A DNA stretch of 9,545 nt from Bacteroidota bacterium (GTDB lineage: Bacteria; Bacteroidota; Bacteroidia; 2-12-FULL-35-15). The DNA is taken from positions 1-9,545 of the forward strand of contig JAHEYA010000062.1 in assembly GCA_023251855.1 (NCBI GenBank), written 5' to 3'. Shown here in pieces: positions 5,647 to 9,545 of this stretch; position 1 is the first letter of the stretch; every line of letters begins with the position of its first letter. The notes below the pieces were generated by a model. That model did no database searches. It had not been told where the DNA came from and was given only the letters and a program-made list of their open reading frames with translations. The translations under genes and the position numbers were made by a program.

Positions 5647-5689
5647 CACCCCCTCTCCTTCGGCAAGCCTATGGCGACCGAAGGGGGTG
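5647..5689. repeat. GC-rich hairpin between the lipid kinase and yciH
   Basis: CACCCCC (5647-5653) and CCTTCGG (5657-5663) pair with CCGAAGGGGGTG (5678-5689), leaving TCT as a bulge. The pairing uses all 12 bases of the right arm and about 12 of the left. The loop GCAAGCCTATGGCGA is 14-15 bases. On the minus strand the next bases are TCAACTTAT rather than a T-run, so it is not a classical terminator. It resembles GC-rich intergenic palindromes that recur in Bacteroidota genomes, and could attenuate read-through from the kinase gene into yciH. Confidence 0.5.
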
Positions 5690-5694
5690 AGGTA

Positions 5695-6567
5695 TTAAGG
5701 AATTATTACTTTCAAAGATAATGGATTTACTTTTATTGAAATAGCATTTCCAATTTCGATCGGTTCACCATCAATATGAGCAATGGTTGCAGGCTGTTTT
5801 ATAATTACTTCTTTAGTTTTTATAATTTCCAAGTGAGAAGATTGATGAGCCGTTTTGCGAAACAATTTAAATGCAATAGGGAAAAAATTTAGAAACGAAA
5901 TATCTTTCAGTATGCAAATATCCATAACACCATCTGCAATATTAGCCAAAGGTGCAATGTGTGCATTGTTTCCCCATTGGGTGCCATTTGCAAAACTTAT
6001 CAGGAATGCTTTTTTGTGAATCGTTTTTCCATCAAAAGTTAATTCAAAATCCTGAGATTTATATTTTGGAAATTCACGAAAGATTACTTTCAGATAAGAA
6101 GAGAATCCACGTTTACCGAATTTAGCAAACTCCCAGCCAATATGGGCATCAAAACCGATTCCAGCAACATTTGCAAAAATTTCATTATTAAATTGTATTG
6201 AATCAATCCGGGTTTCTTTTGAAGAATTAATTACTTCCATTGCTTTTTTCATATTCAATGGAATATTTAAATAACGAGCTAATCCATTTCCTGAACCTGC
6301 CGGAATAATTGCCAGTGAGGTATTTGAACCGATCAAGCCTTTAACTATTTCGTTTATTGATCCATCTCCACCAACTGCTACTACGATATCAAAGTTTCTG
6401 ACAACAGCTTGTGTAGCAAGTTCAGTAGCATGTTTGGCTGCTTTGGTATATAGAATCTCATAATCAAACAGCGTACGGTTAAGCTTCTCGTCAATCAGCT
6501 TTTCAATCACTTTTTGTCTTCCAACTCCTGAAACAGGATTAACAATAAAACAAATTTTTTTTTTCAA
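5695..6567 (-). CDS. YegS/DgkB-type diacylglycerol (lipid) kinase
   Basis: The 290 aa product has the features of the diacylglycerol/sphingosine-type lipid kinase family. CFIVNPVSGVGRQK lies at 6-19. VAVGGDGSINEIVKGL (63-78) contains the nucleotide-binding GGDGxxNE motif. AIIPAGSGNGLARYLNIP (86-103) has the GSGNxxAR motif. PLANIADGVMDICIL (206-220) and HIDGEPIE (264-271) hold the conserved acidic sites of the C-terminal beta-sandwich. Such cytoplasmic, membrane-associated kinases phosphorylate diacylglycerol (or, in some members, sphingoid or other lipids) with ATP. The start appears to be TTG at 6567, since no ATG exists between it and the upstream in-frame stop at 6601-6603. A run of ten A follows directly. 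The LtaS-like gene is 80 bases upstream on the same strand. Substrate is inferred. Confidence 0.87.
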   Translation of the reverse strand: MKKKICFIVNPVSGVGRQKVIEKLIDEKLNRTLFDYEILYTKAAKHATELATQAVVRNFDIVVAVGGDGSINEIVKGLIGSNTSLAIIPAGSGNGLARYLNIPLNMKKAMEVINSSKETRIDSIQFNNEIFANVAGIGFDAHIGWEFAKFGKRGFSSYLKVIFREFPKYKSQDFELTFDGKTIHKKAFLISFANGTQWGNNAHIAPLANIADGVMDICILKDISFLNFFPIAFKLFRKTAHQSSHLEIIKTKEVIIKQPATIAHIDGEPIEIGNAISIKVNPLSLKVIIP

Positions 6568-6602
6568 AATTAATTTATTTAATGGCGTTTCGCAGGATAA
6601 TC

Positions 6603-6630
6603 AAAAGTTCAGAAACTTCGTTCTCCGAAC
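6603..6630 (-). terminator. Weak candidate terminator after the LtaS-like gene
   Basis: On the minus strand GTTC-GG-AGAA (6630-6621) pairs with TTCTGAAC (6614-6607), an 8 bp stem with a two-base bulge and a six-base loop, followed by TTTT (6606-6603). It lies 18 bases past the LtaS-like stop codon. The stem is short and AT-rich, so termination would be partial at best, and read-through into the lipid kinase gene remains plausible. Confidence 0.3.
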
Positions 6631-6647
6631 TACCAACTCCTTACTAC

Positions 6648-8561
6648 TTAATGCATTTTATTATTTATCAAACTTTGCTGATACGTTTGGATAATTGATT
6701 TTGCTTTGTTTTCCATTTTTTTTGCGATTGCTGTATCCTTTAATATCAGGTTATTTTGAAGCAAGCTATCTGAACTGAACTTAAAAAGATCCGTTGCTTT
6801 TTCTCCATTGAATTGAAGAACATAATTATTCTGATTCAACTGAAATAAATCATTTGAAAAACTGAACGCAAAATGATCAGCGTTTTTATCAAATACACTG
6901 TTTCCGAAAGAAAAATAGGATTTTGGATAGTTTAGCAGATCAAGAACAGAAGGCATAATATCAATTTGCTGAGTGATTGTTGAATCCAGACCTTTTAATT
7001 GACCATTCGGTATATAATAAATAATCGGTATGCAATAATTGCCCACTTTATTTGTATAAAAAGCGTCTTCTGATGGTCCGGTATGGTCAGCAACTAAAAC
7101 AAAAAGAGTAGAATTAAACCAAGGCATTTTTTTTGTCGATTCAAAAAAACGTTTCAAAGCATAATCTGAATAGCTAATACTTTTTTCAATTGGAAGTGGT
7201 CCTTCATTGAATTTATCTTTGTATCTGTCAGGCACCATGAATGGGTGATGTGTGCTTAACGTAAACACCGTTGCAAAAAAAGGTTGTTGCTTTTTATTGA
7301 TGGTATTTGCAGTGAATTGCAAAAATTCTTCATCCCAAATGCCCCAATTTCCATCATAGTCTTTTTCATTGTTATATTCATTACGGCCAAAATAATTATC
7401 AAATCCGGAAAGATTGGAAAATGCATCAAATCCCATCGTTCCATTAGTTCCACCATGAAAAAAAGCGGTATAATATCCTTGCTGTTTTAGCAAATTTGCT
7501 AAACTATTGGTTTGATTACTTCCATATGGCGAAGTAATAAATGGTTCATTCATCCAGGTTGGAATACTCGCAACGATAGCAGGAATAGCCTCCATAGAGG
7601 TTTTGCCATTTGCAAACGCATTATTAAAAGTCAGACTTTGTTTGATCAGTGAATCTAAGAATGGTGTATAACCAACAGGTTTACCATTTAGAGCTCCGAT
7701 ATATTCTTTTGAAAAACTCTCCAACGCAATTACAAATACATTCATTTTTTTAAAAGCCTCACTTTCACCCGGATGTATTGGGTCATACAATTTTTTAAGT
7801 GTTGTTTCATCTTCAATATGCCAGACTTTTGATGGCACAATAGCTTCTACGTCAATGGTTTTAAGAATTGTAAAAGGCGTACTCACAACCAAGGGTACAT
7901 ATTTGGCAGAGGCATATTCCCCTGCACTTACTATACTAATTGGTTTAAGTTGAAAACCACCTCTGTAACCGAGTAAAGCAAAACCACTAAAAACAATAAA
8001 AATGAGAGTTTGAATTCCATATTCTTTTAAGGTCCACTGCAAGTTGTTGTTTTTTTCAACCCTGTTATAAAGCCTGTAAACAAAGTAAGTTATGAGTATC
8101 CAAATACCAAATATATACCAGTACTCAACCAAAAATAAAGAAAACAGATGTCCAAGATCATTGCCAATTTTGCCATCAAAAAAATGGAATACCGCAGCAT
8201 TAGTGCGTTTCAAGGTAAATTGAAAATAGGCCAGATCAACACAGTTGGCTAAAACTGCAATGCTGTTAACAGTTAAAAAGAACCATTTTAAGAAACTTTT
8301 GTAAATCCGGTTCTCCCTGAAAGGCAAGGGTAATAGGTAAATGACAATAAAAAGGACATTTGAAAGAATGATTACCGATAAATCGAAACGAATTCCAAAT
8401 ATCAGTATTAATAAAAGTTTCCAACTACTTAAATCTGAAAAATAAGAGAAGTTAAAAAAGTAAAAAAGCAACCGGCAAAAAGCATAGGCAAGGAGTAATG
8501 AAAAAAAATGCTTTATTAACAGGAAAACGTTATGGAAGTGCTTTTGCATCCAGTATATCAT
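6648..8561 (-). CDS. LtaS-like membrane sulfatase-fold transferase
   Basis: This 637 aa protein has five N-terminal membrane segments (about 12-36, 48-77, 92-112, 147-164 and 183-199) and a large extracytoplasmic sulfatase/alkaline-phosphatase-fold domain (about 270-550). This is the architecture of lipoteichoic acid synthase. The catalytic set is visible: Glu281 in VIALESFS, the Thr321 nucleophile in ANGKTSMEAIPAI, and Asp491-His492 in VLVADHTGP, with His369 in FFHGG and His438-His439 in STHHPF. LtaS itself uses a corresponding Glu, Thr, Asp and His. Related enzymes transfer phosphoglycerol or phosphoethanolamine from phospholipids to glycans or lipids, releasing diacylglycerol. Gram-negative Bacteroidota have no lipoteichoic acid, so the acceptor is unknown. 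A second ATG four codons in (8549) is an alternative start. It is probably co-transcribed with the lipid kinase downstream. Confidence 0.88.
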   Translation of the reverse strand: MIYWMQKHFHNVFLLIKHFFSLLLAYAFCRLLFYFFNFSYFSDLSSWKLLLILIFGIRFDLSVIILSNVLFIVIYLLPLPFRENRIYKSFLKWFFLTVNSIAVLANCVDLAYFQFTLKRTNAAVFHFFDGKIGNDLGHLFSLFLVEYWYIFGIWILITYFVYRLYNRVEKNNNLQWTLKEYGIQTLIFIVFSGFALLGYRGGFQLKPISIVSAGEYASAKYVPLVVSTPFTILKTIDVEAIVPSKVWHIEDETTLKKLYDPIHPGESEAFKKMNVFVIALESFSKEYIGALNGKPVGYTPFLDSLIKQSLTFNNAFANGKTSMEAIPAIVASIPTWMNEPFITSPYGSNQTNSLANLLKQQGYYTAFFHGGTNGTMGFDAFSNLSGFDNYFGRNEYNNEKDYDGNWGIWDEEFLQFTANTINKKQQPFFATVFTLSTHHPFMVPDRYKDKFNEGPLPIEKSISYSDYALKRFFESTKKMPWFNSTLFVLVADHTGPSEDAFYTNKVGNYCIPIIYYIPNGQLKGLDSTITQQIDIMPSVLDLLNYPKSYFSFGNSVFDKNADHFAFSFSNDLFQLNQNNYVLQFNGEKATDLFKFSSDSLLQNNLILKDTAIAKKMENKAKSIIQTYQQSLINNKMH

Positions 8562-8585
8562 TTATTAATAGTGTAGCGGCTTCTG

Positions 8586-8593
8586 CAAAAGTA
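8586..8593 (-). promoter_or_regulatory. Possible -7 box for the LtaS-like gene
   Basis: On the minus strand the sequence reads TACTTTTG, which fits TAnnTTTG, 24 bases ahead of the ATG at 8561. The nearest upstream TTG is about 26 bases away, longer than normal, so the match is only partial. The divergent gap to the barrel gene (8562-8737) contains no supported gene. Confidence 0.35.
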
Positions 8594-8672
8594 ATAAAAT
8601 TGGTGAATGGATTCGATAACAAAAAAATAGAATTTTCAATGAAAATTAAATTAAATTTTAAGAAAATTATTG

Positions 8673-8703
8673 TTGGCTAATTACGGAGATAATATTAAAT
8701 TTG
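8673..8703 (+). promoter_or_regulatory. Promoter of the outer-membrane barrel gene
   Basis: TTG at 8673-8675 and TAAATTTG at 8696-8703 are 20 bases apart, the same spacing as at 4534-4564, and match the Bacteroidota -33/-7 consensus. The resulting leader of about 30 bases is A/C-rich and runs to the ATG at 8738. Confidence 0.6.
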
Positions 8704-8737
8704 AGCAAACGAAACCACACCTCAAAAAAATATCTTT

Positions 8738-9475
8738 ATGAAAAAAATTACAATTGCACTTCTGACCCTCATTTGCTCACAACCTTTATTTTCTCAAAGT
8801 TGGCTTGACGTTGGGCTAAAAGGAGGGTATGGAGCCAATTTGCTCTACAACAAAAATTTTTTCGATGATGGTACTTTTACCCCAAAGGTCTCTTTCGGAT
8901 ACATGTATGGAGGAAAAATAGGAATGAATATTAACTCATCACATGCTATAACAATAGATATAGGTTCTTCTGTTTTTAGTCAGTCATTTGCTTACAGTTT
9001 AAAAAATCCGGATAGCACAAAAACTGACTACATCCGTAAGGTAGGTTTTAATTCACTTAACTTTTTATTGATGTATAAAAAAACTGCGAACTCAAGTTAC
9101 ATTGAAATTGGTCCTCAATTTTCACTTGTCACAAAAGCCAGTTATAGCGATAACTCTCCATTAGTACAACCATCAAGCTTTGATGTTTCTGCAAACCTTG
9201 TTCCTTCTTATTTCTCTGCAGTAGTTGGTTTTGGCGGGTATTTAATGGGCACCGATGACTTTGGGGTAAGTTTCGGAGTGAGAGTAGCGTATTGTTTCAA
9301 TGATATCATAAGTAGTACCGGGCAACTAAATAATTTTCCATCAGTTGTAAAATACCCAACTTATAAACCTTCCAATCCTGTATCAGCTATGTTCGTTCTT
9401 TCATTTGATTATGATTTATTTTATATAGCCCATTCAGGTGGTAATCATAAGAGATCAAAAATTTTGATGTTTTAG
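8738..9475 (+). CDS. Outer-membrane beta-barrel protein with basic C-terminal tail
   Basis: The 245 aa product begins with a signal peptide (MKKITIALLTLICSQPLFSQ, cleavage near residue 19-20). Amphipathic strands follow with aromatic edges: WLDVGLKGGYGANLL, FGYMYGGKIGMNI, HAITIDIGSSVFSQSF, SLNFLLMYKKTANSSYIEIGPQFSLV, YFSAVVGFGGYLMG, FGVSFGVRVAYCF and AMFVLSFDYDLFYI. This is a PorT/OmpW-like outer-membrane barrel of about 8-10 strands. Unlike a normal barrel it does not end in the last strand: a further ~15 residues (AHSGGNHKRSKILMF) rich in Lys, Arg and His follow it. The ATG at 8738 suits the signal peptide and the promoter at 8673. The function is unknown. It is divergent from the LtaS-like gene and may be monocistronic; a weak 6 bp stem at 9480-9499 follows its stop codon. 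Confidence 0.75.
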   Translation: MKKITIALLTLICSQPLFSQSWLDVGLKGGYGANLLYNKNFFDDGTFTPKVSFGYMYGGKIGMNINSSHAITIDIGSSVFSQSFAYSLKNPDSTKTDYIRKVGFNSLNFLLMYKKTANSSYIEIGPQFSLVTKASYSDNSPLVQPSSFDVSANLVPSYFSAVVGFGGYLMGTDDFGVSFGVRVAYCFNDIISSTGQLNNFPSVVKYPTYKPSNPVSAMFVLSFDYDLFYIAHSGGNHKRSKILMF

Positions 9476-9545
9476 GTTGATACACCAGACATAGTGTATT
9501 TGTGATTCGTTTGCTTGTTTCTGAAATTAGTCCTAATTGTTATGA

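Noticed and set aside
7256..7490. Short reading frames on both strands inside the LtaS-like gene
   Set aside because: Shadows of the sulfatase-fold coding sequence, with no start context or recognisable motif.
6648..8561. True aryl- or glycan-sulfatase
   Set aside because: The nucleophile motif is NGKTS with a threonine, not the CxPxR/SxPxR formylglycine motif, and five N-terminal membrane segments match LtaS architecture.
8498..8680. Plus-strand 60-codon reading frame at the LtaS-like start
   Set aside because: It overlaps the N-terminal coding region antisense, has no promoter box and reads as low-complexity sequence.
9480..9499. Terminator after the last barrel gene
   Set aside because: A 6 bp AT-rich stem (ATACAC/GTGTAT) with no uninterrupted T-run is too weak to call.

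Overview
The window is AT-rich and reads as a chromosomal segment of a member of the Bacteroidota, probably in the Chitinophagia/Sphingobacteriia/Flavobacteriia range; a genus cannot be named from sequence alone. The signs are Bacteroidota-type -7 promoter boxes (TAnnTTTG) ahead of several genes, A-rich leaders instead of Shine-Dalgarno sequences, two PorT-like outer-membrane beta-barrel proteins, a collagen-like lipoprotein and a bacillithiol-type BshA glycosyltransferase. Most of the window is ordinary housekeeping and accessory gene content.

Layout. 2-562 (+): C-terminal part of an outer-membrane barrel protein, cut by the window edge. 581-647: a REP-like palindrome cluster. 686-1270 (+): ACP phosphodiesterase family protein. 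1304-1615: a non-coding element between two convergent genes, made of three ~90 bp direct repeats and bounded by 33 bp imperfect inverted ends. 1631-2245 (-): membrane protein of the sphingomyelin-synthase-like PAP2 type. 2365-3504 (+): bshA. 3518-3823 (-): small XRE-type regulator, divergent from 3928-4449 (+), a collagen-like lipoprotein gene; a perfect 22 bp palindrome lies in their shared promoter region. 4470-4503: clear intrinsic terminator. 4569-5159 (+): two-gene DUF2281/PIN toxin-antitoxin module with a promoter that implies a leaderless message. 5287-5625 (-): SUI1/eIF1-like YciH factor. 5695-6567 (-): YegS/DgkB-type lipid kinase. 6648-8561 (-): five-TM LtaS-like phosphoglycerol or phosphoethanolamine transferase. 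8738-9475 (+): complete outer-membrane barrel protein.

How the genes may work together. The LtaS-like transferase and the diacylglycerol-kinase-like protein are neighbours on one strand. Enzymes of the first type leave diacylglycerol behind and the second type re-phosphorylates it, so a head-group-transfer plus recycling pair is a reasonable inference. The XRE regulator and the lipoprotein gene look like a regulator and its target, because the palindrome covers the place where the -33 element should be. The DUF2281/PIN pair is a self-contained VapBC-like module. I see no CRISPR array, rRNA, tRNA, transposase or prophage gene, and nothing that I could firmly call a new defence or mobile system. 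The best candidates for something undescribed are the inverted-end repeat element (1304-1615) and the XRE/palindrome/lipoprotein locus.
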